Part shown: positions 17,579 through 27,212 of the stretch, piece after piece
Numbering within the stretch: the first letter of the stretch is position 1
How the letters are laid out: each line of letters begins with the position of its first letter
DNA from: Hyphomonadaceae bacterium UBA7672
GTDB lineage: Bacteria; Pseudomonadota; Alphaproteobacteria; Caulobacterales; Hyphomonadaceae
DNA length: 64,000 nucleotides
Direction of reading: 5' to 3'
Assembly: GCA_002483135.1 (NCBI GenBank)
Contig: DLHI01000021.1
Location: forward strand, 107,253-171,252
Position numbers and translations under genes: made by a program
Notes under the pieces: model-generated
Told to the model about the DNA's origin: nothing
The model's input: only the letters and a program-made list of their open reading frames with translations
The model's database searches: none

Positions 17579-17962
17579 ATGACGTCATCGCCCCATCCGC
17601 CACAGCGCAACACATGGCTCGCCATTCGACGAGGCCTGCGGCTGCGCTGTCCTTCGTGCGGCAAGGGCCGCCTGCTGGCGGGCTTCCTGAGGCCTGCGGC
17701 AGAATGTTCGGCCTGTGGCGAGGCCACAGGCCAGCTCCGGTCGGACGACGGCCCGGCCTGGGCGACGATCCTTCTCGTCGGCCACCTCGTCTCCCCCGCC
17801 TTCTTCGTCTTCGCGACGGCGGACGCGGACACGGCCCTCAAGGCGTTCTTCTTCATCGCCGCCGTCGTGATCGGCGCAACGCTGCTGTTGCTGCCGCGCA
17901 TGAAGGGGCTCTTCATGGCCCTGATCTGGGCCTCGCGCGCGGGAGAGACGGAGCCGGGCTGA
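17579..17962 (+). CDS. DUF983 zinc-ribbon membrane protein
   Basis: The 127-residue product (ATG 17579 after AGGATGAG) has the DUF983 pattern: LRCPSCGKGRL and CSACGEA form a zinc ribbon at the N-terminus, followed by two membrane helices. The family is widespread in Alphaproteobacteria, often near cytochrome oxidase or biogenesis genes, and has no settled function. It sits convergently with the RND efflux pump gene. Confidence 0.88.
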   Translation: MTSSPHPPQRNTWLAIRRGLRLRCPSCGKGRLLAGFLRPAAECSACGEATGQLRSDDGPAWATILLVGHLVSPAFFVFATADADTALKAFFFIAAVVIGATLLLLPRMKGLFMALIWASRAGETEPG

Positions 17963-18004
17963 GGTTACCCCACCCGGCTCTGCCCAACTGCCCTACGGCC
18001 TCGA

Positions 18005-21000
18005 CTACTCGGCAGGCCGAGTCGGGGTGACCGGATGTTGCGAGGCGTCTTCGCCGGTCGACAGCAACGCATTGTCTTCCGACGTCCGCTTGGTGACCAG
18101 ACGCCCGAAGAGCGGGTTCACCCGGCGTTCAATGCTCGAGATCAGCGAGTAGATCACGGGCACAAGCACCAGCGACAGCACGGTGGACGAGAACAAACCG
18201 CCGATGACCGCGATCGCCATCGATGTGCGGAAGCCCGCTCCCTCACCCAGACCCAGCGCCGTGGGCAGCATGCCCGCGGACATCGCCACTGTCGTCATGA
18301 CGATCGGGCGCGCGCGCTCGCGGCAGGCGTCAAACAGCGCATCAAACACCCTGTTTCCGCGTTGCTCCGACTCGATGGCGAACTCGACCAGAAGGATTGC
18401 GTTCTTGGCCGAAATGCCTAGCAGCAGCACGAGACCGATCATCACAGGCATGTCGATGGCCTTGCCAAAGATCAGCAGCGCGACGAATGCGCCAGTGAAC
18501 GACAGGGGTAGCGAGAACATGATGACAAGCGGTTTGAAGACCGATTTGAACAGCAGCACCATCACCGAGTAGATCAGCGCGATGCCGGACAGCAGCGCGA
18601 CGATGATGCCGCTGAACATCTCGTTCATCGCCTGCTCCTGGCCAACGCGAGCACGGCTGACGACTGCGTTCCCCTCGGCTTCTGCCTTGAAGATCGCTGC
18701 CATCGTGGGGGTGCTATCGACCGCCGCGGTCGCCTCCCCTGACGTGACGCCCGGCGCGAAGTCGGCCTGAACGGCCGCCATGCGCTGGCGATACATTCTC
18801 TGGATGACGCCGGGACCGGCCTCATAGGAAATGTCGGCCACGGCGCCCAGCGTCGTCGAGCCGCCATTCAGCGTCGGCACCCGAAGCTGCGCCAGCTGCG
18901 CCAGATCGCGACGCACCTCTTCCGGCAGCCTGACGCGGATCGCGAGGCGGCGCTCGCCTTCCGAGAACTTCGGGGTATTCGCCTCGATATCTCCGGAGGT
19001 GGCGATGCGAGCGACCTGGGCAATTGCGTCCGTCGAAACGTTGAGACGCGCAGCCTCCGCCGCACGCGGACGGATGATGAGCTCAGGCCCGGGCGGATCC
19101 GGTGAAAGCCGCGGATTGCGAATAACGTCGTCGAGATCCTTCATCTCGTTCAGCAGCGCCACCTGCGCCTTGTCCAGCGCCGCGGCGTCTTCGCTCGTAA
19201 GCAGGATATTGACGTCCGAACCCGTCGGACCGCCTCCGCTCATCAGCGCGGTGACGCGGATGTCCGGAATCTGCGCGAGCTGTGGGCGAATATGCTGCTT
19301 CAGTTCCTCGGTGTGCATCTTGTGATGATCGGTCATCACAAGAATTGCCGAGCCAGAGGTCATGCCAGCTCCGCCGCCACCGCCATTGGCAGCAGCAGCC
19401 TGACCGCCCGCACCGCCGGAGCCGATCGAGACGAAAACGTCTTTCGTGTCGGGCTGGCGCTTCAGAAGGTCGCTGAGTTCGGCGGCAGACTTCTCCATCT
19501 GCTCGCGCGTCGATCCCGGCGGAGCCGAGATGTTGAACATGATGTAGCCCGGGTCTTCCGTCGGAATGAAACCCGACGGCAGGGAGGCTGCAGAAAACAT
19601 CGCGCCCAGGACAGCCGCGCCGCCGATCGCCGAAGCGCCCAGCCGATGCTTCAGCGACCAGCCAAGCGCCTTTTCATAGAAGCGCGGGAGTTTGCGCGCA
19701 TCCATGTGTTGCTTGCTCGGCTTCAGGAAGTAGGCCGCCATCAAGGGCGATACGAAGCGCGCCACCAATAGTGAGAACACGACGGCGACCGCGACCGTGA
19801 TGCCGAACTCGATGAAGAACTGGCCCGGCATGCCGCCCATGAAGGAGGTCGGCAGGAACACGACCACGATGGACGCCGTCGTCGCCAGCACGGCGAGACC
19901 GATGGCGTCGGCCCCCTCCATCGCGGCGCGGAATGGCGTATAGCCCGCAAGCGTTCGCTTCTGGATGTTTTCGACCTCCACGATCGCGTCGTCGACAAGG
20001 ATGCCGATAACGAGCGTCAGGGCGAGCAGGGTCACCACGTTCAGCGAGAAGCCCAGAAGTGAGATGATCCAGAAGGTCGGGATCAGCGACAGGGGCATGG
20101 CCAGCGCGGCGATAACCGTCGCCCGCCAGTCACGCAGGAAAAGGAACACCACCAGCGCGGCGAGGATCATGCCCTCGATCAGCACATCCTGCGTGGCGTG
20201 GAAGTTCGCCTTGGTATCATCCGTGATCGAGAAGATCTTGGTGATCTCGAGACCCGGATTGGCCGCCTTGAGGCGTGCAATGGCATCATAGGCGCCGTTC
20301 TCGACGTCAACCTCGGAGGCAGTATCCACCTTGATGATGTCGAAGCCCACCACCGGTCGGCCGTTCAGACGTGCAAAGGATCGGATTTCCGCCGAGCCGT
20401 CGCCCACTTCCGCAACGTCGGACAGGCGCACATAGGTTTGGCCGCCACGCAGCGGGATGGACAGGTTGGCGAGTTCTTCGACGGTCGCCGTTTCCCCAAT
20501 CACGCGCGTGATGATTTCCGACCCGCCGACCTGCGAGACGCCGCCGCCGTAGTTGCGGTAGGTACGCTGCAGTGCGTTGTTCACGTCAGCAGCGGTTACG
20601 CCGATGGCGTTCATGCGCACCGGATCGAGCGTGATATTGATCTCGCGGTTCACGCCGCCGACGCGGGACACCTGCCCCACGCCGCGCACCGACTGCAGGT
20701 CGCGCGCGATCCTGTCATCGATGAACCAGGAGAGTTCGGCCTCGCTCATCGTTGGGTGCGAAACCGCAAACGTCATCAGCGCGCCGCCGGTAAAGTCGAG
20801 CGAATTCACCAGGGGCGGCTGGATCGAGGCGGGTAGCTGGTTGCGCACCTGGTTGACGCGCTGCTCGACATCATCCTTCGCCTTCTGAAGGTTGGTGCCG
20901 ATCTTGAACTGGATGATTGTGGTCGAGGCGCCCATCGTGACGCTGGATTGCAGCATCTCGATGTCCGGCAGGCTGGCAATCGAGTTCTCGACAATGCGCG

Positions 21001-21196
21001 TGACCTGGTTTTCAAGTTCGGTCGGCGCGGCGCCTTCCTGAATGATGGTCGCGACGACCATCGGGAAGGCGATGTTCGGGAACTGCTTCACCGGCAGACG
21101 GGTGTAAGAATAGAGGCCCGCGACCATGAGAAGGGTGAAGGCGACCACAACCGGTATGGGGTTGCGGATCGCCCAGCTTGAAATCGGCAGGTTCAT
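18005..21196 (-). CDS. RND efflux pump inner-membrane transporter
   Basis: The 1063-residue protein has the RND layout: a membrane helix at the N-terminus, a large periplasmic loop, six helices, a second periplasmic loop and five further helices. The proton-relay motif VDDAIVEVENI with its double Asp in TM4 is intact. The second periplasmic loop contains a Gly/Ala-rich stretch around residues 590-612 (VSIGSGGAGG and further glycines) that is longer than usual. It is the pump partner of the adaptor gene one base upstream and is probably repressed by the divergent TetR gene. No outer-membrane channel gene is adjacent, so it may borrow one from elsewhere. Confidence 0.95.
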   Translation of the reverse strand: MNLPISSWAIRNPIPVVVAFTLLMVAGLYSYTRLPVKQFPNIAFPMVVATIIQEGAAPTELENQVTRIVENSIASLPDIEMLQSSVTMGASTTIIQFKIGTNLQKAKDDVEQRVNQVRNQLPASIQPPLVNSLDFTGGALMTFAVSHPTMSEAELSWFIDDRIARDLQSVRGVGQVSRVGGVNREINITLDPVRMNAIGVTAADVNNALQRTYRNYGGGVSQVGGSEIITRVIGETATVEELANLSIPLRGGQTYVRLSDVAEVGDGSAEIRSFARLNGRPVVGFDIIKVDTASEVDVENGAYDAIARLKAANPGLEITKIFSITDDTKANFHATQDVLIEGMILAALVVFLFLRDWRATVIAALAMPLSLIPTFWIISLLGFSLNVVTLLALTLVIGILVDDAIVEVENIQKRTLAGYTPFRAAMEGADAIGLAVLATTASIVVVFLPTSFMGGMPGQFFIEFGITVAVAVVFSLLVARFVSPLMAAYFLKPSKQHMDARKLPRFYEKALGWSLKHRLGASAIGGAAVLGAMFSAASLPSGFIPTEDPGYIMFNISAPPGSTREQMEKSAAELSDLLKRQPDTKDVFVSIGSGGAGGQAAAANGGGGGAGMTSGSAILVMTDHHKMHTEELKQHIRPQLAQIPDIRVTALMSGGGPTGSDVNILLTSEDAAALDKAQVALLNEMKDLDDVIRNPRLSPDPPGPELIIRPRAAEAARLNVSTDAIAQVARIATSGDIEANTPKFSEGERRLAIRVRLPEEVRRDLAQLAQLRVPTLNGGSTTLGAVADISYEAGPGVIQRMYRQRMAAVQADFAPGVTSGEATAAVDSTPTMAAIFKAEAEGNAVVSRARVGQEQAMNEMFSGIIVALLSGIALIYSVMVLLFKSVFKPLVIMFSLPLSFTGAFVALLIFGKAIDMPVMIGLVLLLGISAKNAILLVEFAIESEQRGNRVFDALFDACRERARPIVMTTVAMSAGMLPTALGLGEGAGFRTSMAIAVIGGLFSSTVLSLVLVPVIYSLISSIERRVNPLFGRLVTKRTSEDNALLSTGEDASQHPVTPTRPAE

Positions 21197-21197
21197 G

Positions 21198-22349
21198 TCA
21201 CTTGCCCTCGGCCGGAGCGGCCTCTGGTGAATCTGTGGTCGGCTTGATCACATCGCCGTCCAGCGTGAAGGCTGAACCCGTCGCCAGCACGCGCGAACCG
21301 GCCGGCGGACCATCGATCAGCTCGACATAGTCGCCCGAACGCCGGCCCAGCTTCACAGGCGTCTGATGGACCGTGTTTGCGTCATCGACCAACATCACCG
21401 ATGCACCGCCCGATTCGTAGCGGATGGCGCTTGCGGGAACGGCAAGAACACCCGTCGACGATGCGTTGAACTTGGCTTCTGCAAAGCTTCCGGGACGCAG
21501 GCCTGCGTCATACGGCAGTTCGATGCGGGCGCGGCCCAGATTGGTGTTCAGGTCAACGCGCGGCGAGATGAAACGAACCTTGCCGGCGATGCGCTCGCCT
21601 GTGCCAAGCGTCACCATCACAGTTGCGCCGACCTTCACGTGCGCCAGCGCTGCGTCCGGCAATTCGGCGTCAAGTTCGATCAGGCCTTCGCGAGCGATGC
21701 GGAAATAGGGCGTACCGCTCACCATCGAAATGTCGCCGGGACGCAATGTACGTTGCAGGATCACACCCGCCACCGGTGCGCGGAGCACCATGCGCGACTG
21801 GCGCACCTTCATCTCATTGACGTTGGCTTCCGAAGCCAGAAGCGCGGCTTCAGCGCTTGCCGCTTCCATGCGGCTCTGATCCAGCTGGGCTTGGGAGACC
21901 GCGCCCTCTTTCGAGAGCAGTTCGGCGCGGGCAAGCTGGCTGCGGCGGAACTCCACCGAGGCCTTTTGCGTCGCCAGCGTCGCCTCGGCCTGCGCGATCT
22001 GCGCCTGAAGCAGCGTATCGTCCAGCTTGGCCAGCGCCTGGCCCTGCTTCACCCACGCGCCCTCGTCGACGTAAACTGCAGCAACGCGATAGCCGGTCAG
22101 CTCCGTTCCAACGGAAGCTTCCTCGCGCACAACAAGGCGGCCGGCGGCCAGCACCTCGTCCGAAAGGTCGCGCAGCTCGATCTGCGTCACACGCATCGTC
22201 TGCGTGTTGGCGGTATCGGCGGTCGCCTTGACGCCCTCAGCCGCTTCCTCCGCCGGAGCGGGCTTGCCGCCGCAGGCGTGGAGCGTGAAGGCCATCATGC
22301 CAACGCCGGCGATCGCGGCCGCGGACGTGAACTTGTGGCGCATCGTCAT
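21198..22349 (-). CDS. RND efflux periplasmic adaptor lipoprotein
   Basis: The 383-residue adaptor, started at ATG 22349 after AAGGA, has a lipoprotein signal ending in LHAC. It then shows the membrane-fusion-protein layout: a barrel-sandwich half, a long helical hairpin (LAQAEATLATQKASVEFRRSQL), a second lipoyl half with VILQRTLRPGD, and a beta-barrel domain. Its stop lies one base before the RND transporter start, so the two are coupled. A frame extending upstream to 22661 has no conserved content. The adaptor joins the inner-membrane pump to an outer-membrane channel. Confidence 0.93.
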   Translation of the reverse strand: MTMRHKFTSAAAIAGVGMMAFTLHACGGKPAPAEEAAEGVKATADTANTQTMRVTQIELRDLSDEVLAAGRLVVREEASVGTELTGYRVAAVYVDEGAWVKQGQALAKLDDTLLQAQIAQAEATLATQKASVEFRRSQLARAELLSKEGAVSQAQLDQSRMEAASAEAALLASEANVNEMKVRQSRMVLRAPVAGVILQRTLRPGDISMVSGTPYFRIAREGLIELDAELPDAALAHVKVGATVMVTLGTGERIAGKVRFISPRVDLNTNLGRARIELPYDAGLRPGSFAEAKFNASSTGVLAVPASAIRYESGGASVMLVDDANTVHQTPVKLGRRSGDYVELIDGPPAGSRVLATGSAFTLDGDVIKPTTDSPEAAPAEGK

Positions 22350-22753
22350 ATGTGTGGTCCTTGCGCTTGGATCAGGGGAGGTCGGCGTTTCTTGTGTGAA
22401 GACTTGGTGTGAAAGCGGTGTCGAGGCGTCTGTCGGCGGGTTACGCCCTGTTCCTAGGACGGGCGAGAACCGGAAGGCCCGACGCATCCTTCCAGAGAAT
22501 CCCAGCGCCGCTCCCCCCTCTTCAGTGGGTTGTGTAGGCGTATTCGCCGCCCCAACAGGGGCGGCGGCCGGGTACTTTGGCGCAACATTGCTTTCGCCCG
22601 CGTTTGCGGACGTCACATCGTTGCCGGCCGGGGTCTCTACGGGGAGGTCCATCGCGCCCAACTCGGAAACTCTAGCGTTTCCCTATCTCATCCTGTTATA
22701 CACTGCAAACGTGGTGTTGTTGTTAAACCGATCACGTTTGGTAATCCGGAGCC
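22350..22753. promoter_or_regulatory. Divergent promoter region of the RND operon and tetR
   Basis: This 404-base gap holds no convincing gene. It contains the inverted repeat CAAACGTG (22706-22713) and CACGTTTG (22733-22740), spaced 19 bases apart, which is a candidate operator for the flanking TetR. A TATAAC-like hexamer for the pump operon, read on the minus strand, lies at 22695-22700 next to the dyad. Confidence 0.55.
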
Positions 22754-23362
22754 ATGATGCAGGCCATTGAGGAAGCCGTCCCCCAGCTTTCGCCCCGCGA
22801 GCGAATCCTGGCGGCTGCCCGGAAAATCTTCCTCGACGGGCCTCCCGAGCAGGCGACCATGGACGCCGTGGCCCATCAGGCCGGCATGTCCAAGAAGACG
22901 ATTTACCGTGAATTCAAGAGCCAGGTGGAGCTGCTGGCCGCCCTCCTGATCGAGAGCGTGGCCGACATGGGCGCGTTTCTGCCGCCGGGTCCGGACGATG
23001 ATATCGAGCTTGAGCTCTACGGCGTGCTCGTGCGGATGGTGACGCACTTCACCTCGCCGCGCTCGATGGCGCTGGCGCGACTGATCATTTCGGAGGTGAG
23101 ACGCTACCCCGAGCTGATGACTGCCTCGAAGCCCAAGGGTTTCCCGCGCGAACTTCTGGCCCAGTGGCTGGCCGCCCCTGTCGTCCGCGCGAAATTCCAG
23201 ATCGAGGACCCGGATGATGCGGCCGCCATGCTGTTCGGCATGGTGATGCAGGACTCAGGCTTCAAACTGCTGGTCGTGAACAACGCGGTCATGCCCCAGC
23301 ATCTGATTGAGGCGCGTGCGCGGCGCGCCGTGCAGATCTTCCTGCGCGGCGTCCGCAAGTAG
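22754..23362 (+). CDS. TetR/AcrR family regulator of the adjacent RND pump
   Basis: The 202-residue protein has the standard AcrR N-terminus: RERILAAARKIFLDG, then MDAVAHQAGMSKKTIYREFKSQVELLAALL, with a recognition helix SKKTIYREF. The C-terminal part is a helical ligand-binding domain with no clear match. It lies divergent from the pump operon and its start is preceded by GGAG, with a dyad in between, the usual arrangement for a repressor of the pump that is released by its substrates. Confidence 0.9.
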   Translation: MMQAIEEAVPQLSPRERILAAARKIFLDGPPEQATMDAVAHQAGMSKKTIYREFKSQVELLAALLIESVADMGAFLPPGPDDDIELELYGVLVRMVTHFTSPRSMALARLIISEVRRYPELMTASKPKGFPRELLAQWLAAPVVRAKFQIEDPDDAAAMLFGMVMQDSGFKLLVVNNAVMPQHLIEARARRAVQIFLRGVRK

Positions 23363-23380
23363 TCCCTGCTCAGGGCGCGA

Positions 23381-24559
23381 TCACTCGCCCTCTTCATCCA
23401 GCGCTGTGTCGAGCCCCTGGTTCATGCCGACCAGGATGCCCGGCAGCGCGTGGTTCCCTTCATGGCAGGCGTACTCGTAGATCTGCTCCGACGACCGCCG
23501 CATCGGCATCTGACCGGTCCAGGTCTGCGTGTAGCTGACCGGGTCGATGACTTCGAACGTGTAGTCAATCTCCTTGTCTGACACGCGCCGGAAGCGCTCG
23601 ATCACCTTGCCCTCCTTGGACAGTGGAATGCGGCCGCGCGCCTGCAGCCGGTGCGGGTTGCGCGTTTCCACCACCAGCGTGTCGCCATCCCACCAGCCGA
23701 TGGAATCGCCGAACCACGGCTCGATATTGTCGGGCAGTCGCGCTTCTTTTTCGCCGGGCTTCTGGATGCGCACGATGCGCACATCGTGGTTCATCTCGAT
23801 CTCAAGCAGGACGTGGTCAGGCGTCTGCACGATGCGGATGTGGTTGTTGTACATCGCATTGGTCAGCGGCGGACCGCCCTGGTTGGCGAACGACACGAGG
23901 CAGCGGTCGCCCAGCGTGCGGATTTCCGGACCCGTATTGCGCACCGACGACGCATCCGACATCCGTGAGCCCGCCGCTGTCGTGCCCGCGCGATTGTAGG
24001 GGATCTGGCCGTTGGCCGGCGACGTGATCCATGACGAGCGCCACTCGCCATTCACCTTGGCGAATTCCGAACCCGGATCGATCCAGAAGGCATTGTAGCC
24101 AGCATCGGCATTCTTGTCAGTGAACACGCCCGCGTTCGGATCGGTGCGGCGCTGCGAGTCACGGAAAGAGGCGGTGTATCCCGCGCGCGATGTTGCCTCG
24201 CGGATCTTCTCGTCCGGGATCACCAGCGTGTCGATGCCGACAGCGGCGTTGCGCCCGGTGCCGCGCGTCAGCGTGGTGAGCGACGCGGTCGACCACACGC
24301 CCTGCAGGTCGGGTTTTCCTTCGGCCGTGCGCGGCGCCTTGTAGTTGGGATCCCACGGACCAAGATCGCGGAAGTACGGGATCGGACTGACGAACGCCTT
24401 ATCGCCCGCAATCGTCGTCGGCCCCTCGACTGGCGCTGCATTGTCGTCAGCGAAACCTACGCCCGATCCGGCGCCCTGCCGCTGTGCATGCGCCGGCTGC
24501 ATCGCCATCAGCGCCGCTCCGACCGCCAGCACGGAAACCGCCAGTATGCGTCGTTTCAT
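23381..24559 (-). CDS. Secreted protein of unknown function
   Basis: The 392-residue protein starts at ATG 24559 and has a signal peptide ending near residue 25 (PAHA-QRQ). The mature part carries PDLQGVW near the front, GDSIGWWDGDTLVVET, and EYACHEGN near the end, a pattern shared by a large group of secreted proteins in soil and marine Proteobacteria and Acidobacteria whose biochemistry is unknown. The family often occurs with DUF6152 proteins, one of which is at 29553 in this window. No catalytic motif is evident. Confidence 0.8.
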   Translation of the reverse strand: MKRRILAVSVLAVGAALMAMQPAHAQRQGAGSGVGFADDNAAPVEGPTTIAGDKAFVSPIPYFRDLGPWDPNYKAPRTAEGKPDLQGVWSTASLTTLTRGTGRNAAVGIDTLVIPDEKIREATSRAGYTASFRDSQRRTDPNAGVFTDKNADAGYNAFWIDPGSEFAKVNGEWRSSWITSPANGQIPYNRAGTTAAGSRMSDASSVRNTGPEIRTLGDRCLVSFANQGGPPLTNAMYNNHIRIVQTPDHVLLEIEMNHDVRIVRIQKPGEKEARLPDNIEPWFGDSIGWWDGDTLVVETRNPHRLQARGRIPLSKEGKVIERFRRVSDKEIDYTFEVIDPVSYTQTWTGQMPMRRSSEQIYEYACHEGNHALPGILVGMNQGLDTALDEEGE

Positions 24560-24694
24560 GATCCTCGCTCCCTCTTCCTGCGCCGCGGCTTTTGTGGCCA
24601 TCCGCTGTTCGCGTGGCGGCAAACTAGGGGTGCCCGATGCCCCCTGTCGAGCGCGACGCGGGCGTCACCCCAACCAATTCCCCGTGAACGACGG

Positions 24695-25150
24695 TCAGGC
24701 CTGACTGACGGGAGCCAGACCTACCGGGGACAGCTGCATCCACACGCCTTCGCGCTCGGCCTGGCGGCGCTCGACCAGCAAGCGCGCGACCTGGCTGTCG
24801 TCGTGGAATGCCGCCCCGGTCGCGCTGTCGAGCATCGCCTTGGCGAGATTGTCGAGGTCCATGTGCGGCGGGTCGCCGGAGAACTCCATCACGATATGAG
24901 CCGACCAGTCGCCCCAGCGCGGCCGCACCTGAAACCGCAACCGGAAGAACTCCTTCAGCAACGGCTTGTAGTATTTGGCCTGCGTGGTGAGCCCCTCGAC
25001 CTGCACTTCGAGCGTACCGTCCTTCTCAAGACGCGCGCGAACCTTGCCGTGACGGGTCCACGGCGCCTGCGTGGCGGTTGCTTCGTTCGCGTCCAAGGCG
25101 GCCTCGTGGCCAGAGGTGGATGACGGGGGTGGAGGACCCGTATAGGGCAA
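24695..25150 (-). CDS. RusA-like Holliday junction resolvase homologue
   Basis: The 151-residue protein has DLDNLAKAMLD, in which the two acidic residues and Lys match the RusA active-site spacing (D-x-D-N-x-x-K), and HDDSQV a little further on, the third acidic position. RusA resolves Holliday junctions and is usually phage- or prophage-borne; here no other phage gene is near, and its N-terminal 50 residues are proline-rich and non-conserved. The start is uncertain: the longest frame uses TTG at 25150. Function as a nuclease is inferred from the residue pattern only. Confidence 0.65.
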   Translation of the reverse strand: MPYTGPPPPSSTSGHEAALDANEATATQAPWTRHGKVRARLEKDGTLEVQVEGLTTQAKYYKPLLKEFFRLRFQVRPRWGDWSAHIVMEFSGDPPHMDLDNLAKAMLDSATGAAFHDDSQVARLLVERRQAEREGVWMQLSPVGLAPVSQA

Positions 25151-25173
25151 GGGTTCTGAACGGAACCCGCGCC

Positions 25174-25257
25174 ATGCTCAACCCCCGCCTCGACCTTGCC
25201 GCCCTGCGCGCCAAATTCGCCGGCAAAGGCCAGATAATCTCCTTAGTTCCGGCGTGA
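25174..25257 (+). pseudogene. Possible 5' remnant of a 2OG-Fe(II) oxygenase gene
   Basis: A 27-codon frame encodes NPRLDLAALRAKFAGKGQI, which resembles the first helix of proline-hydroxylase-like 2OG-Fe(II) oxygenases, then stops after unrelated residues. No continuation was found in the next 40 bases before the DUF4153 gene. It may equally be a chance match. Confidence 0.3.
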
Positions 25258-25298
25258 ATGGATAGCTTAGGGTTCGAACAAATCCGGGGGAATGCGGA

Positions 25299-27125
25299 AT
25301 GACCGAAGCCACAGCTGAGCTTGGCCCATCCGACGGGATGATACCGCGCAGCCTACTCCCGGCGTTTCGCCTCACGATTGGGCTGGCGCAGGGTCTCTGC
25401 CTGTGGGCCCTGATCCCCGACGTCTACAGGGACCATTGGACCACAGGCCTCGGCATCTTCTGGGAACCGATCCTGCTTGTCGCAATCGGCGTTCCGATCC
25501 TGCTGATCGGCGGCGCAGGCCAAATGCGGTGGAAGTCCCTGCTGATCTGGGCCGGGGTTGCGGCAATCGTTCTTGCTTCGCTCGGCCTTCACGACGCGAC
25601 CCGCGTCGGCGACGACACTTACAGCGACAGGATTCCCTCACCGCTGCTTCTCGTGTTCTGCGCGCCGGCAATATTCATCGCGTATCATCTTGTCGTCGCC
25701 GCCGACCAGGACCGGCGCATCGTCGCGAGCTACAAACGCTATTTCGAGGTTGGCTGGACCAGCGCTGCCCAGATCGCGCTCGCGGGCGCGATGATAGGCG
25801 CCATGTGGATCGTGCTTTTCCTCGGCGCGTCGCTGTTCGTCGCGCTTGGCGTCGACACGTTGCGGGACATGATCCGCAATCCGTTGTTCGCTTGGCCCGC
25901 AACCTGCCTCACCTTCGCGGTGGCGATCCAGCTGACCGGGGATCGCACGGGCCTAGTGACCGGGGTGCGTACGCTGGGCCTCGTGCTGCTCTCCTGGCTC
26001 ATGCCGGTGATGACGGGGTTCGTCGTGCTGTTCCTTTGCGCGTTGCCGTTCACGGGCCTCGCGCCATTGTGGAGAACGGGCTGGGCGACACCAATCCTGC
26101 TTGCCTCCGCCGCGGCGATCGTAGCCCTCGTCAACGCCGTATACCAGGACGGCGACAGAGATACGCGGCAACCCCGTGTCCTAGCATTGGCCAGCGTGGT
26201 TGCACGGGTAACTGTCCTGCCGCTGGTCATCCTCGCGGCGATCTCGACCTGGCTTCGCATCGACCAGTATGGGCTCACGCCTGATCGCATCGCCGCTGTG
26301 GTGGCGACTATGATCGCGCTGGTCTACGCCGCCGGATATTTGCTCTCGGTGCTCCCGCCCTATCGGGAGCGGCGTATGCTGGAGAACACTAACATCGCCG
26401 CAGCCTGCGTGAGCATCGTCTCGTGGCTCGCCATCTTCTCGCCGATCGCCGATCCGGCGCGCATCTCTGTCGACGATCAGGTGGCGCGCCTCCTCGATGG
26501 CCGGATCAAGACCGACAGGTTCGACTTCGCCTTCCTGCGCTGGGACGCGGCTCGCTACGGCCTCGAAGCGCTGGAAATACTGTCGACCTCGGAGCAAGGC
26601 CCTGATGCAACACGCGTCGCGGCGCTAGCAAAGGACGCTCTCGCGAGCGAAAATCCGTATGCCTACGCTCCGCCGCTGTCCGTTGTGAATCGCATTTCCG
26701 TATGGCCGAAGGGACGCGAGTTGCCCGCCGCCTTTCGGCCGGACCGCGCAACAGGCGTACCCAACAGCCTCAACGACCAATACGGCGTCTACAACGACTG
26801 CTTCCGGAGCTCCGACGAACTGTGCGACGCCATCCTGATCGACCTCGAAAAAGATGGATCCGAGGAAATCCTGCTGATCAACGTGCGCGAACCGCCCCCC
26901 GGCCAGCCTCAGCAGTTCTGGTCCGCGAGCTATATCGCCGTCTATCGGCAAAAGACGGGAGCCTGGACCCTTGATGCCAATTTTGATCCACCCTGCCGAG
27001 GCGAACTGGATGCGCTGAGGCGCGGAGAAGTCACCCTTGCGCCTCGCCTGGGTCACGACCTGATGATCAACGGCCAGAGGCTGAGCCAGCAGCGCAACTA
27101 CAACGACACGCGCCGATGCTACTGA
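25299..27125 (+). CDS. DUF4153 integral membrane protein
   Basis: The 608-residue protein has about twelve hydrophobic helices over residues 20-400 and a soluble C-terminal domain of about 200 residues. The first helix is RLTIGLAQGLCLWAL, the conserved DUF4153 entry. The C-terminal part includes FDFAFLRWDAARYGLEAL, then RSSDELCDAILIDLEKDGSEEILLI and a cysteine-containing end. The role of DUF4153 proteins is not known. It stands alone, 140 bases after the RusA-like gene and 87 bases before fumC. Confidence 0.85.
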   Translation: MTEATAELGPSDGMIPRSLLPAFRLTIGLAQGLCLWALIPDVYRDHWTTGLGIFWEPILLVAIGVPILLIGGAGQMRWKSLLIWAGVAAIVLASLGLHDATRVGDDTYSDRIPSPLLLVFCAPAIFIAYHLVVAADQDRRIVASYKRYFEVGWTSAAQIALAGAMIGAMWIVLFLGASLFVALGVDTLRDMIRNPLFAWPATCLTFAVAIQLTGDRTGLVTGVRTLGLVLLSWLMPVMTGFVVLFLCALPFTGLAPLWRTGWATPILLASAAAIVALVNAVYQDGDRDTRQPRVLALASVVARVTVLPLVILAAISTWLRIDQYGLTPDRIAAVVATMIALVYAAGYLLSVLPPYRERRMLENTNIAAACVSIVSWLAIFSPIADPARISVDDQVARLLDGRIKTDRFDFAFLRWDAARYGLEALEILSTSEQGPDATRVAALAKDALASENPYAYAPPLSVVNRISVWPKGRELPAAFRPDRATGVPNSLNDQYGVYNDCFRSSDELCDAILIDLEKDGSEEILLINVREPPPGQPQQFWSASYIAVYRQKTGAWTLDANFDPPCRGELDALRRGEVTLAPRLGHDLMINGQRLSQQRNYNDTRRCY

Positions 27126-27212
27126 AAGCCCGGTGCGGCGAAGCCCGCGATTGATTCCGGCACCGCGCGGGTCTAGTCCCACCCCATAATTCCGCCACTG
27201 GGAGCTGCACGT

